This document shows, in pieces, positions 1 through 9,869 of a stretch of 64,000 nt of DNA. The first letter of the stretch is position 1; each line of letters begins with the position of its first letter. The translations under genes and the position numbers were made by a program. This stretch comes from Nephrocerus scutellatus (lineage: Eukaryota > Arthropoda > Insecta > Diptera > Pipunculidae): contig OX352762.1 in the NCBI GenBank assembly GCA_947095585.1, positions 24,652,669-24,716,668 on the forward strand, read 5' to 3'. The notes beneath the pieces are model-generated. The model was not told the DNA's origin, did not search any database, and saw only the letters and a list, made by a program, of their open reading frames with translations.

Positions 1-2
1 TT

Positions 3-672
3 CAGAGCGAAGCCAAGCGCGTCATGTCAGAGGACCCAACCCCACCGGCACCGGCTGTCAAGAAGAACAGGGCAGGACCTTTATCTGATGTTCTCACTTT
101 TAGCCAAGTGGTTAGTTCCGTCAGGTTGGGTGTTATCCCGACCGACTTGACAATAAAACCTATCCCAACTGATGGCTATTTTTCAAGAGGCGGTTGTAGA
201 CATCTCAACTGAGATGGCCGAAAGTGGCGTGTGGCCACATTTTTCCGGCTCGGATCTCAAATCGGGATGGCTTGTCTTCATCTGCTCATACAGTGCTACA
301 TCTGGGTGGATGCGCTCGAATATTGCGAGGATTAGAGCCAACAGTAGATTGAGTGTGACGCTGGTGGAAGAGGGATCCTTCCCTAAACAAAACATCGTCC
401 GCGGTTTCTTTCCACAGAGTCTGGAGCTCTCCTCAGACAAGATTCTTGCTACTATCTACGCGCAAAACGCCGATTTGCATGCCAAGACTTTGAAGATTGT
501 ACAGAGGAAGAAGGAAGGTGCGCTCCTTCAACTCATACTGGCGATAGATGACGCCTCCATGATAAGGCTAGGTACCTGTAAAAGTATTGTAAACTATCGT
601 TTTGGCCAGGTTAAGCTGATCCTTGCAGCAGCTGATATTAACAAAACTGAACCAGAAACACGCAATGCTTGA
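3..672 (+). pseudogene. Retroposon ORF1 remnant with DUF4780-like domain (5' end outside window)
   Basis: The reading frame is open from the first bases of the window and passes an ATG at 24. It carries a basic, proline-rich stretch (PPAPAVKKNRAG) and the segment SDVLTFSQVVSSVRLGVIP. Between about 150 and 175 the coding signal moves to another frame, which continues from MAIFQEAVVDIS to a stop at 672. The second part has the typical order of the DUF4780 domain found in ORF1 of fly LOA-like non-LTR elements: a GW-containing strand, 'GWMRSNIARI', 'PKQNIVRGFFPQS', 'LLQLILAIDD', and a terminal RFGQVKLIL strand. ORF1 proteins of this type bind element RNA; that is family knowledge. The frameshift and the missing ORF2 make this a dead fragment. 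It ends about 40 bases before a separate RTE-B fragment. Confidence 0.6.
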
Positions 673-709
673 TTAAGACCAACAAAGTCTACTTTAGTCT
701 GTCAAAACG

Positions 710-1085
710 TAACTTCAGTCTGACTTTAAATCCAGGAATTTAACCAAAAAATTTAAGCTGTTGGTGCATAAGAGAATGGTCATAACAGTTCTTACATATA
801 AATCGGAGACTTGGTTAAACCTCTTAGTCGCGTTCAAGTGGAGCGTCTTACGGAGAATTATTGACATGTTATGTTAGGAAGGACAATTTCGGAGGCCCTA
901 CAACGACGGGATCTATGAGCGTTGATTTCGTGAAGATACCTTAGCTCGGTGTGCTTCGCTTGGCAGGATACCTAGCACATATGAGCTAGGAGGATCCGGC
1001 TTGGAAAGTAGAACGACTCTTCTGCCAGATTGGGTAGGTGGATTCTATTTCATGGCGGTAAATGAAATGAGTTGGCAGCATCAAA
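710..1085 (+). pseudogene. RTE-B retroposon fragment, C-terminal part of reverse transcriptase polyprotein
   Basis: The DNA matches the 3' part of the better copies at 21913-22243 and 41640-41900: a 'LKSRNLT..SKLL.YK.MVI.VLTY.SETW' region, then a 'DLLAAFE.KVLRRI' region and a degraded 'LARMSEED' end near 975. Several stops and frameshifts are present. The piece lies just downstream of the 3' end of the first serine protease gene. A matching, equally decayed piece lies downstream of the second protease gene (7726-8440), so it was copied together with the gene. It is a fossil with no coding capacity. Confidence 0.6.
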
Positions 1086-1314
1086 ATACCAGTGACCGAA
1101 GAATTGGAACAAAGCAGAATTTCATGTTTAAATTTTTTTTATTAAAATTTACATTTTCATCGATATAATGTAGAAATAAAAAATACAATATTTTAATGGA
1201 TTAATTGAAATAAAGCAATCAATTTATTTATCCATTAATTAGCCAGTAAGGAAAAAAAACAAATAACTTACGCTGGACGTTTTATTCTTTAGCCCTTTCA
1301 AGTATGCATCAAAT

Positions 1315-2136
1315 TTAAAATAATGTATCATTTGCAAGGCTATCTTGAATAAATTTGTATAAATAAGGTACACTTGTGTAAACTCCCGGATACTCTGAAC
1401 GAGCACAGCCATTACCCCACGAAACAATTCCGATCAATTGACCGTTGGTAATTAAAGGACCGCCGGAATCACCCTGGCAAGAATCTTTTCCACCAACGTC
1501 GGGAACACCAGCACAAAGCATTGAATCGGTAACTTGTCCCTCATAGCTGAGATTACAATCCTCATTGGTGATAATTGAGACGTTTACCGCTCTGAGGCGA
1601 TCAGAAGCAAGGCCAGCCTCAGTAGTGGCGCCCCAGCCGGTAACTGTTGAAATAACTCCAGCGGATGGACGTTCCTCAGCCAATTCGATAGTCCTAATTG
1701 TAAAATTATTAATTGGCAAATTTTGGACCAATCTTAAGATCGCAATATCATTGACGAGTGTGGTCGGGCTATAATTCTTATTTACGATGATCTTCTGGAC
1801 GGCAACAGAAACGCCATCGCTACTTATGCAATTGTTCGTTCCAGCCACAATTATGAACTGTGCGGCACGTAATCCATAGACACAATGGGCTGCGGTTAGG
1901 ATAACGTTGTCCCCGATTATGCTGCCTCCACAACGGTGATCGAAAGGGATGACGCCGTTAAAATTGTATCGAAGAGAGATTTGATGCGGAAACTCCTTAA
2001 TGTCTACGATGTAACCTCCAACAATTCGTCCATTCGGTACTGACAGTGACTCAAACACTCTCGGCTCAAATGACCCGGCCGACGCTATACTCGTAGTAGC
2101 TATGAAAGCAAAGAAAAACAATAACATCATATTCAC
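1315..2136 (-). CDS. Secreted trypsin-like serine protease (paralog 1)
   Basis: An intact, intronless 273-residue S1-family (chymotrypsin fold) protease. Residues 1-20 form a hydrophobic signal peptide (MNMMLLFFFAF...). A short propeptide ends at Arg37, and activation cleavage would release the new N-terminus IVGGY at 38. The catalytic triad is His84 in TAAHC, Asp130 in NDIAIL and Ser224 in GDSGGP. Asp218, six residues before the serine, and the glycines in SWGNGC and YPGVY predict cleavage after Lys or Arg. The expected pairs C69-C85 and C194-C208, and C220 with the Cys of NGCA, are present. Cys103 has no obvious partner and is Arg in the paralog. The length is normal for an insect digestive or secreted trypsin. 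The gene has a TATA-like box about 75 bp upstream of its ATG. Its neighbour 6.6 kb away is a same-strand paralog, so this is a small tandem family. The physiological substrate cannot be told from the sequence. Confidence 0.93.
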   Translation of the reverse strand: MNMMLLFFFAFIATTSIASAGSFEPRVFESLSVPNGRIVGGYIVDIKEFPHQISLRYNFNGVIPFDHRCGGSIIGDNVILTAAHCVYGLRAAQFIIVAGTNNCISSDGVSVAVQKIIVNKNYSPTTLVNDIAILRLVQNLPINNFTIRTIELAEERPSAGVISTVTGWGATTEAGLASDRLRAVNVSIITNEDCNLSYEGQVTDSMLCAGVPDVGGKDSCQGDSGGPLITNGQLIGIVSWGNGCARSEYPGVYTSVPYLYKFIQDSLANDTLF

Positions 2137-2210
2137 AAAGTAGCTGCTAACAGACTTAATATAGATAAAACATTAGTGCAATACTAGATACAATTCAACT
2201 TTCGCGTTGC

Positions 2211-2220
2211 TTTTTATGGA
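2211..2220 (-). promoter_or_regulatory. TATA-like box of protease paralog 1
   Basis: Read on the minus strand this is TCCATAAAAA, about 75 bp upstream of the ATG at 2136. It lies at the same place as the better CTATAAAAGG box of the paralog, inside about 100 bp of conserved upstream DNA. The conserved spacing supports promoter use; the transcription start is not visible. Confidence 0.5.
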
Positions 2221-2679
2221 AGCAGGTTAATTTTTAAATTTAAGCCACAAACAATTTATTGCCTTAATTTTTTGCGTTGCGTGTTTGTTTTTATATAAAA
2301 TATATCGATATATAAATAAAAAATTACTTCGCTAATTGGTCTATCTTTTGTTTTATATTGACGGACAGAGAAAGTTCCTTATTATATTTCGCAATTTGTT
2401 TATAATTGCGATCCAATCCGCTCATAAATTTTTTTATTAAATTATACGTCACAACATCACTCATTTGTTTACAATAAGCACACGCGAAACGACTTGCACC
2501 CTTATGGTTATACCAAAAGTGCTTGCGATAAGGTATTAAGAAGAGGAAAAGAGGACCTGAACTTCTTGCAGATCATATTAATGCAGATTACAGACTTTGG
2601 CAAATCATGGGTTTGGGGGTAAACTAATTAGCGCTATGAGTATTGTGGCTGAATTAAAAAAAAATAAACTAAGAATGAT

Positions 2680-2797
2680 AAAATAATAATAATAACGCGA
2701 CAGACCGATGCTGTCCAAAACCTAGGCTTCATGTTGTGCATGTTATATTTTTGCTGACGAATGGACGGGTCAAGGGAAGGGAAGGGATACGGGATCT
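2680..2797 (-). repeat. tRNA-derived SINE, 3'-end fragment
   Basis: An (ATT)n tail followed by CGCGACAGACC and 'CATGTTATATTTTTGC...GAATGG' matches the tail half of the longer SINE copies at 34392, 43291 and 46869. The tRNA-like head is missing. Sequence identity is lower than among the other copies, so this is an older fragment. Confidence 0.55.
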
Positions 2798-2809
2798 TAA
2801 AAATGATTC

Positions 2810-3412
2810 AAGACACTGAGCTCTCTAGGTCCTGTGAAAGGTGATTAAAAGGGACCTCAAAATACTTAAGATTAAGCAAAATTCCATGCATCATACGGGC
2901 CACATGCAACTTGTAACACGTGTCACACAGAGGATATAGAGAAATAGCACATTGCACTGAGCTGCTCGAAAAATTTCAGCTGTCTAGGTCATGTGAAAGG
3001 GTGTTAAAAAGGACCTCAAAGAACTACACGTGATGGGGCCTATTTCAAAGATTAACGTAATTTTCACGCATGACGTGCGCCACATGCGACTTGTAACACG
3101 CGTCAGAGAGACCATACGAGACTAACCTACTCAAAATATCGTAACTCTCTACGACGTGGGGCCTATTTCAAAGATTAACCCACTTTTCACATATTACACG
3201 TGCGTAATACGCGACTCGTCACACGTATCACACGCGAGATCTCAGATTTGATACATGACTCTGAGCTGTTCATAAAATTTCAGCTCTCTAGCTCGCGCGA
3301 AAAATGGTTGAAAAGGACCTCAAAGAAGTCGAAAAAACCGACGGACAAGAAGGTCAAGTTAAATACAAGTTTTTAAAAGTAGAATATAATAAGAACCTCT
3401 ATCAAGTAATTT
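2810..3412. repeat. Satellite-like block, copy A of a tandem duplication
   Basis: Degenerate tandem units of roughly 140-190 bp share the phrases 'GAGCTGCTC..AAATTTCAGCTCTCTAGGTC', 'AAAAGGACCTCAAAGAA', 'GGGGCCTATTTCAAAGATTAAC' and 'ACACGTGTCACAC'. Unit starts are visible near 2817, 2957, 3118 and 3258. The same block recurs at 4205-4790. Single diverged units occur in reverse at 19560-19715 and 63535-63655, so this is a dispersed family as well as a local array. It is rich in CACGTG and ACGCGT words. No coding potential is seen. Confidence 0.75.
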
Positions 3413-3850
3413 ATATAATTACTAATATAGCTTGAAAGTTTCTTAACCATTATATTATAAAGTTGAAAAGTTAAAAATGCCAAGTACAGAGGACGCATTG
3501 CATATTATTATATCGGTTTTAACAGACAAACCAAGAACACTCTGTTTCTGCTAGACCAGCAGCTTTGCCAACAGTATTGGCTCTGATATACGAGCTAACG
3601 TCTAATATTTAAAGAACTAATTCGTAGCGCGTGATCGATTCACAGTTCAAAACCGAAACAAAGTAGGAACACATTTTTTTGCAATATCGTCGTGAGAATA
3701 ATAAAATGTGTGTAAGATTGCGACAAACTGCCAAATTACATTTAAAATCTTAATTGACACGGGGATTTCGAAAAATTTCATAAAAAATATATTCTGTGTA
3801 AAAAACAAGCATACTATCACTTATCCTTATCTAACAAATTCTATAAATTG
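3413..3850. other. Spacer present only in copy A of the tandem duplication
   Basis: AT-rich DNA with no long open frame. It is absent from the second copy, where the flanks (ending GTAATTTAT and starting CTTATACAAGTGTC) are nearly joined. Either copy B lost it or copy A gained it. Confidence 0.5.
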
Positions 3851-3944
3851 ATGAAATCTTATACAAGTGTCTCATTAAAATATTCGGAAACATGACTGAA
3901 TGTTTTATTTCTCTGTCTTCTTTGGACGCTGATATCGAATGTAT

Positions 3945-4207
3945 TTACGTACACTATAACCTTGCACCGATTTTGATACAAAATTATACGTATATATGTT
4001 CTATTGGTCTGTCTGGCCTTCCGCAAAAAATCTCTCCATCGGGTCGGATTTCGAGCCGATGGCATCACTAAACTCTGGGTGTCCTGGTCTACGCCATACT
4101 TCCAGCGGCCTAGCTGTCATGCCCCATAAATTCTATGCAAAGGACTTTCCGGGGAGGATCTCATACGATCTAGGTGTCCTGCCCACCGGAGCCTACCGAG
4201 CTTAATT
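3945..4207 (-). pseudogene. RTE-B retroposon fragment inside copy A
   Basis: Read on the minus strand the piece starts as 'IKLGRLRWAG..' (AAGCTCGGTAGGCTCCGGTG) and continues through the terminal part of the RTE-B polyprotein into its 3' region. The same sequence recurs at 5082-5337 with only a few changes and one 10-base deletion, showing that it was carried in the tandem duplication. It has no coding capacity. Confidence 0.6.
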
Positions 4208-4790
4208 CTCCGGTCCTGTGAAAGGTGACTTAAAGGGACCTCAAATAACTTAAGATTAAGCAAAATTCCATGCATCATACGGGCCACATGCGACTTGTAA
4301 CACGTGTCACACAGAGGATATCAGAAATAGCACATTGCACTGAGCTGCTCAGCTGTCTAGGTCATGTGAAAGGGTGTTAAAAAGGACCTCAAAGAACTAC
4401 ACGTGATGGGGCCTATTTCAAAGATTAACGTAATTTTCACGCAAGACGTGCGCCACATGCGAGTTGTAACACGCGTCAGAAAGACCATACGAGACTAAAC
4501 TACTCAAAATATCTTAACTCTCTACGACGTGGGGCCTATTTCAAAGATTAACCCACTTTTCACGTATTACACGTGCGTAATACGCGACTCGTGACACGTG
4601 TCACACGCGAGATCTCAGATTTGACACATGACTCTGAGCTGTTCATAAAATTTCAGCTCTCTAGCTCGCACGAAAAATGGTTGAAAAGGACCTCAAAGAA
4701 GTCGAAAAAACCGACAGACAAGAAAAGTCAAGTTTAATAAAAGTTTTTAAAAGTAGAATATAATAAGAACCTCTATCAAGTAATTTATAC
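4205..4790. repeat. Satellite-like block, copy B of the tandem duplication
   Basis: Nearly the same sequence as 2810-3412 (same unit order, scattered substitutions, one short deletion near 4349). It begins directly after the RTE-B fragment of copy A, so the duplication joint lies at about 4205-4212. Confidence 0.75.
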
Positions 4791-5081
4791 CTTATATCTT
4801 ATACAAGTGTCTCATTAAAATATTCGGAAACATGACTGATATCGGACTGGATACTGAACAGGGACTATTAATTCATGAGAATTCTAAAACCACACAAAAG
4901 CCAAGAAGTTAACTTTATAAATAACTTTTGCACACCCAGTCGAGAAACTTCGATACAACACAAACGATAAGCCTCTTATAAGAACTACAACGTTCGGACC
5001 TATTAATTCCAGACCCAGGTCATATCCCATACGTCCTCAACAGAATTTGGTAATTTATAAATTTATATAAAATAGAAATGA

Positions 5082-5720
5082 TTTTACGTACACTATAACC
5101 TTGCACCGATTTTGATACAAAACTATACGTATATATGTTCTATTGGTCTGTCTGGCCTTCCGCAAAAAATCTCTCCATCGGGTCGGATTTCGAGCCGATG
5201 GCATCACTAAACTCTGGGTGTCCTGGTCTACGCCATACTTCCAGCGGCCTAGCTGTCATGCCCCATAAATTCTATGCAAAGGACTTTCCGGGGAGGATCT
5301 CATAGATCCTGCCCACCGGAGCCTACCGAGCTTAATTCTTTTCACGATTTTAATTAGGCACCAATTTTTGATTTTCTGGTCGCAGACGTGGACACCATGT
5401 ACTTTGTTTTTCTCTCCTTTATGGGCAGCCCCAGATTTTCTGCCTCCCTCTCGATCCATGAACCAATGGTGTAAATTTCGTCTGCGTAAGCCATTATCTG
5501 AATGGACTTTTAAAGGATGTACCTTTCGCCGTTACAGCGAAGTCTCGGATCACTTTTAACAACATCAAGTTGAATAGGACGCAGGCCAGTCCATGCTCTT
5601 GTCGGAGTGCATTAAAGATATTGAATGGGCTTGATAGTGACCTGATTATTTTTACTTCGCTTATGACATTGGTTATGGTCAACCTACATAGTCGTATCAG
5701 GTCATTTGGGATGTTCATAA
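5082..5720 (-). pseudogene. RTE-B retroposon fragment inside and beyond copy B
   Basis: The first 255 bases repeat 3945-4207. From 5340 the minus strand continues with decayed reverse transcriptase: a 'LITNVISEVKI' segment, 'FNIFNALRQEHGLACVLFNLMLLKVIRD' (compare LRQGDGLACLLFN in this class), and an eroded YADD region near 5480. The same order is seen in 33640-34270. Multiple stops; dead. Confidence 0.6.
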
Positions 5721-5739
5721 ATTGTTTGGTGTAGTGCGG

Positions 5740-6003
5740 GACCTTCCGATTTGAAACTGTGTGCAGAGTTTAAATAAAATCGGGTTAATATTAAAAAAAT
5801 GTATGTGGAAGTTACATATAAGATCGGGTTAGTTTTTTTAAAAAATGAGAGCACCTCGGCTCTGTGGCCCGATCATCTCTCCGATGTGTGTGCAAAGTTT
5901 GAATAAAGTCGGGTTTTTGGAAGTGGATTAAAAATTTATCACAAGATTTGGTGAGTCAGCTAGCCACAAACACACACCGACGCGAAGTTAATATAGAGAA
6001 TTT
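5740..6003 (+). repeat. Dispersed 'GCGAAGTTAATATAGAG' repeat, 5'-truncated copy
   Basis: Contains two internal units with 'TGTGTGCAAAGTTTGAATAAAGTCGGG' type sequence, the 'GGCCCGATCA' link, then the family's right end: 'ATCACAAGATTTGGTGAGTCAGC', 'ACGCGAAGTTAATATAGAG' and AATTTAAA. The same ends are seen at 22856-23044 and 35367-36110. No coding potential. Confidence 0.65.
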
Positions 6004-7725
6004 AAATTTAAGGTTGTTGACGCCCTTTTAAGGCAGCACATTAACATTTTGCTACAGGTTTCGAAAACACTGTATAAACTGACGTGTGTCAGAGAATCAG
6101 AGAACTTATTCAAGTCCTCATAGAAAGCATAAATTCCAATGTAATCAACGGTATTTATTACTAAAAATACCGCTACTAAATTTCTAATCAGCGAAAATTA
6201 AAAATACTGAAAAACCTTTAAAAAATCTAAACAAACAAAAACGATCAGCTTTAATTCTTGGGTTTTTTTATTTTATTTTCTACCTTTTCCGTTCTGTCCG
6301 TCCACCGATTCGCTCAAAACATTGGGCTAATGCTTACCACCGGGCATAAGCTAAAACAATTAGCTCACAACGACACATGTGCAAAGTGTCGGTCGCCATG
6401 CAAGCACAATCGGCACACAATCGCACGTGTGTAATTTGTAAAGTAACTTGTTAAATTTCAAATGTATGGGCAAATCATAAACTTCGAACACGGTTTTTGC
6501 AAATTAGTGGTTAGGTTCGGCAACTTTTGCTTTTGTTCTATCGAACACAACGATATATTTTCCAGATCAGACGAAGGTCATTAAACCGTGTGACTTTCCT
6601 CTCTCCATAGACAGAGCATAGGCCGTCAGTATTCCTCCTTTCTGTCGTGTCTTAACCGTCAGAGTTCCTCTCACTATATTGCGAAAATTTCGTGTACATC
6701 ATCGCCACCGCCTTCTGTTGGTATTTACCAACCGCTACGTATTGTGGATATTGGTCTCTTGCCAGGCAATGCTCTCGCTAGGACACAAGCCCAGATACTC
6801 AGCCTAAGTCGCCCTCTCTTTCCTTTCTTCGTAAAATTCGTAGTTATATTACTTATAGTTATTAGTGGAGGTAAATTATATAGTTATTAATTAAGTTTTA
6901 TAATCAATGTCTGGTATATTATAAGTTAAGAGACAAAACTAAAGCAAAACAAATATACGAAAGTGAAAAAGAAAAATTTAAAAAAGAAAACAATTTTTAA
7001 CAAGGCTTCTGATTTTGAACCCTGGAGCCGCTAAGCGCTACCTCTGCTGCGAAAAAATTCTGACAACGTTTCAATAAAGGTATTTTTTTTTAAAATATTA
7101 TTTTATTTTATGCTTCAGTTTTTAATGATATGTATATAATTTCAATTTAAAAAAAAACCCTCAAAATTCACACCAAGAGACCCCCAAAATACCCACAAAA
7201 GACTGCCAAAAACCCCTTAAAAGACCTCCAAAGTATTCTTAAAAGACAGCATAATATTTATATACATACACCGACGTCGGCAAGTCTAAATATTTTCATA
7301 AAAATAATATATCGTTTCTAGTAAAAATCCTAAAAATCCTGTATCGCTGCTTAATAAGATCATAGGTTTAAAAAAAACAATTCTTACTGTTCTATTATCA
7401 ATTGATGGAATGGGAGGAAGAAACGATGCCAGAAGTTTGGATATGTGGTGTCCTGTGACACATGCATAAGAATGGAAGTACGAGGGTTGCCGTGAATGTT
7501 TTTAGAAAATGGTAATACTAGTGTTTTCCGCTGCAAATCTCTATGTCAGTCAAAAAGTTCAACCTTGTTGGAGGTTATGTTTGAGCGTATGCAAAAGTGT
7601 ATAGATCTTAAAGGCGAATATTTTGAAAAGCAATATAAGGCAATTTTTTGATGAAAAGTTTTTATTTTTTATTACTTTTACTAAAAACTTTTACGGCACC
7701 CCTCGTATCACAACGTAGAGCAATT
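6004..7725. other. Gene-free AT-rich stretch
   Basis: No convincing open frame on either strand. The only structure noticed is a short phased A-tract repeat at about 7150-7250 (CCCCCAAAATACCCACAAAA type), a small relative of the array at 20530-20910. Confidence 0.5.
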
Positions 7726-8440
7726 ATCGTGATATAACGTTGTTGAGTACCACGTATAAAATGTTTTCTTCTATCCTTCATGATATGATGGCCCCAAACG
7801 ATAAATACATTGCTGGCTTATGCTTCATTCCAGGGAAATGAACAACTGTTCAGATGTTTATCATTGAAACCAAGAAACCAGATACTAGCAGCTTTCATTC
7901 AAATCGAGGATGGGGCACGAAACCAAAGATTCAAGATTTGGTCCCTTAATAAAGATAGTGGATCGCATATTTGAAGTAGTGCAATTCTTTTACTGTCTCG
8001 AGTCAGTTGTAGCCGTCGATAACAGCACGGAACCAAAAAAGACGTACACGCTTGCTTAAAGCAAAAAAAGCCTTCCTTATTCAGTCTTTAAATCCATGGT
8101 CTGGTCAAAACAGTGGTGGATGGACAGTTCTTAAATATGGGTCTCAGATTGGGTTGGACCTTTTAGCCGCGTTCTTGGGTGGATTTCTTAGACGCGTTAG
8201 AATGGAAAGTTGGCATCGTTTATGTGGAAAGGCTTGGCAGGTCACCTAGCACAAATGAGCGCCCTATTGTGTTCCTGCAACCTGCAAACTTTTTTAACCA
8301 ATTACAACTCATTCCAAAAGTTCAGTATTGCATCTTTACCGTTCTGTGCATCGCTTGCCCACAGCGAATGACTCTTCTGCCAGATTGGGTAGCTGGATTC
8401 CATTTCATGGCTTGTGTGGCAAATCAAATGTCGAAATTTC
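7726..8440 (+). pseudogene. Decayed RTE-B copy downstream of protease paralog 2
   Basis: The stretch at 7728-7785 matches the 'NYRGIKLLSTAYKISSSIL' reverse transcriptase region of the copy at 41070-41125. From about 7910 it matches the region around 'VEREFEVV.SFNYLGSTVAADNSMEPEIRARLLKA', and from 8100 the 'SETWVL...DLLAAF...' region and the 'PST NE' equivalent of LARMSEE near 8240. A 70-base insertion separates the last part (8345-8440) from the rest when compared with 710-1085. Heavily mutated. It shares its junction with the protease 3' flank with the piece at 710-1085. Confidence 0.6.
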
Positions 8441-8721
8441 AGTGACCGAAGAATTGGAACAAATCAGAATTTTATGGCAATGTTTTTTATTTAACTTTAC
8501 ATTGTTATCGATGTAATGTAGAAATAAAAAAATATAATATAAAATAATTATTAATTAATTGAAATAAAAACACAATTTTAATGACTAAGTAAGCAAAAAC
8601 CAATGTACTCGTAATAACATACGCAGAAGGTTTTATTCTTTGTTAAAAGCTTTTACCTTTGTACACTTTACAAGTTTGCATCAAGCTTAGAATAAGTTAG
8701 AGACATTTGTTCATTTATAGT

Positions 8722-9537
8722 TTATTTATTTATTGCAAGGCTTTCTTTAATAAATTTGTAAAAATTAGGTACACTTGTATAAACTCCCGGATACTTTGGA
8801 CGAGCACAGCCATTACCCCACGAAACAATGCCGATCAATTGACCGTTGGTAATTAATGAACCGCCAGAATCACCCTGGCAAGAATCTTTTCCACCAACAT
8901 TGGGAACTCCAGCACATAACATTGAATCGATAACTTCTCCCTCATAGATTCGATTGCAATCGTCATTACTGATAATTGAGATGTTTACAGCTCTGAGGCG
9001 ATCAGAAGCAAGACCACCATCAGTGGTGGTCCCCCAGCCGGTGACTGTCGAAATAACTCCAGCGGGTGGACGTATCTCAGCCAATTTGATTGTCCTTATT
9101 GTAAAATTATTAATTGGCAAACTTTGGACCAATATTAAAATCGCAATATCATTGACGAGTGTGGTCGGGCTAAAGTTATGATTTACGATGATCTTCTGGA
9201 CGGCAACAGAAGCGCCATCGCTGCCTATTCGATTGTTCGTTCCAGCCACAATAATGAACTGTTCGGCACGTGATTTATAGACGCAATGGGCTGCTGTTAG
9301 TATAACATTTTCGCGAATGATGCTACCTCCGCAAATGTGAACGAAAGGAATGACGCCGCGAGGACTGTATCTAAGCGATATATGATGTGGATACTCTTTG
9401 ATGTCCACAATGTAGCCCCCAACAATACGTCCAATAGGTACTGGCACTGGCTCAAGCACTCTGGACTCAATTGAACCAGCCGCCGTTATACTCGTAGTAG
9501 TTATGAAAGCAAAGAAAAACAATAACATCATATTCAC
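8722..9537 (-). CDS. Secreted trypsin-like serine protease (paralog 2)
   Basis: An intact 271-residue S1-family protease. By direct comparison it is about 81 % identical to the first paralog (52 differences over 270 aligned positions). The signal peptide is residues 1-20 and activation is expected after Arg37, releasing IVGGY. The triad is His84, Asp130 and Ser224; Asp218 predicts trypsin specificity. The serine motif is GDSGGS: the usual proline at 227 is replaced by serine. Cys103 of the paralog is Arg here, leaving only the normal paired cysteines. It is intronless with a strong TATA box upstream. Conserved upstream and downstream DNA shows that both genes came from one segmental duplication. 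A secreted, probably digestive role is inferred from the family. Confidence 0.93.
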   Translation of the reverse strand: MNMMLLFFFAFITTTSITAAGSIESRVLEPVPVPIGRIVGGYIVDIKEYPHHISLRYSPRGVIPFVHICGGSIIRENVILTAAHCVYKSRAEQFIIVAGTNNRIGSDGASVAVQKIIVNHNFSPTTLVNDIAILILVQSLPINNFTIRTIKLAEIRPPAGVISTVTGWGTTTDGGLASDRLRAVNISIISNDDCNRIYEGEVIDSMLCAGVPNVGGKDSCQGDSGGSLITNGQLIGIVSWGNGCARPKYPGVYTSVPNFYKFIKESLAINK

Positions 9538-9610
9538 AAGGTAGCTGCTAACAGACTTAATATAGATAAAATATTAATACAATACTAGATACAATTCAAC
9601 GTTGGCGTTG

Positions 9611-9620
9611 CCTTTTATAG
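9611..9620 (-). promoter_or_regulatory. TATA box of protease paralog 2
   Basis: Reads CTATAAAAGG on the minus strand, a near-consensus TATA element about 75 bp upstream of the ATG. The surrounding 100 bp is conserved with the paralog, where the box has decayed to CCATAAAAA. This may give different promoter strengths; that is inference. Confidence 0.65.
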
Positions 9621-9869
9621 AAGAAGGCTGCATTTTTAAATTTAAACCACAAACAATTTATTGCCTTTATTTTTTGCGTTTCATGTTTGTCTTAAGATAA
9701 AAATCGATATAATTATAAAAAAAAATGTGTTCCCCCTAAATGTTCCGTCTTTGTCTTTGTTTGACTAACAGAGAAGTTTCCTTATTGTATTACGCAAATT
9801 ATTTACGATCGTATAATCCAATCCTCTCAACTAATTCTTATGTTAACTTGTATTTTTAAATTCCCTATA

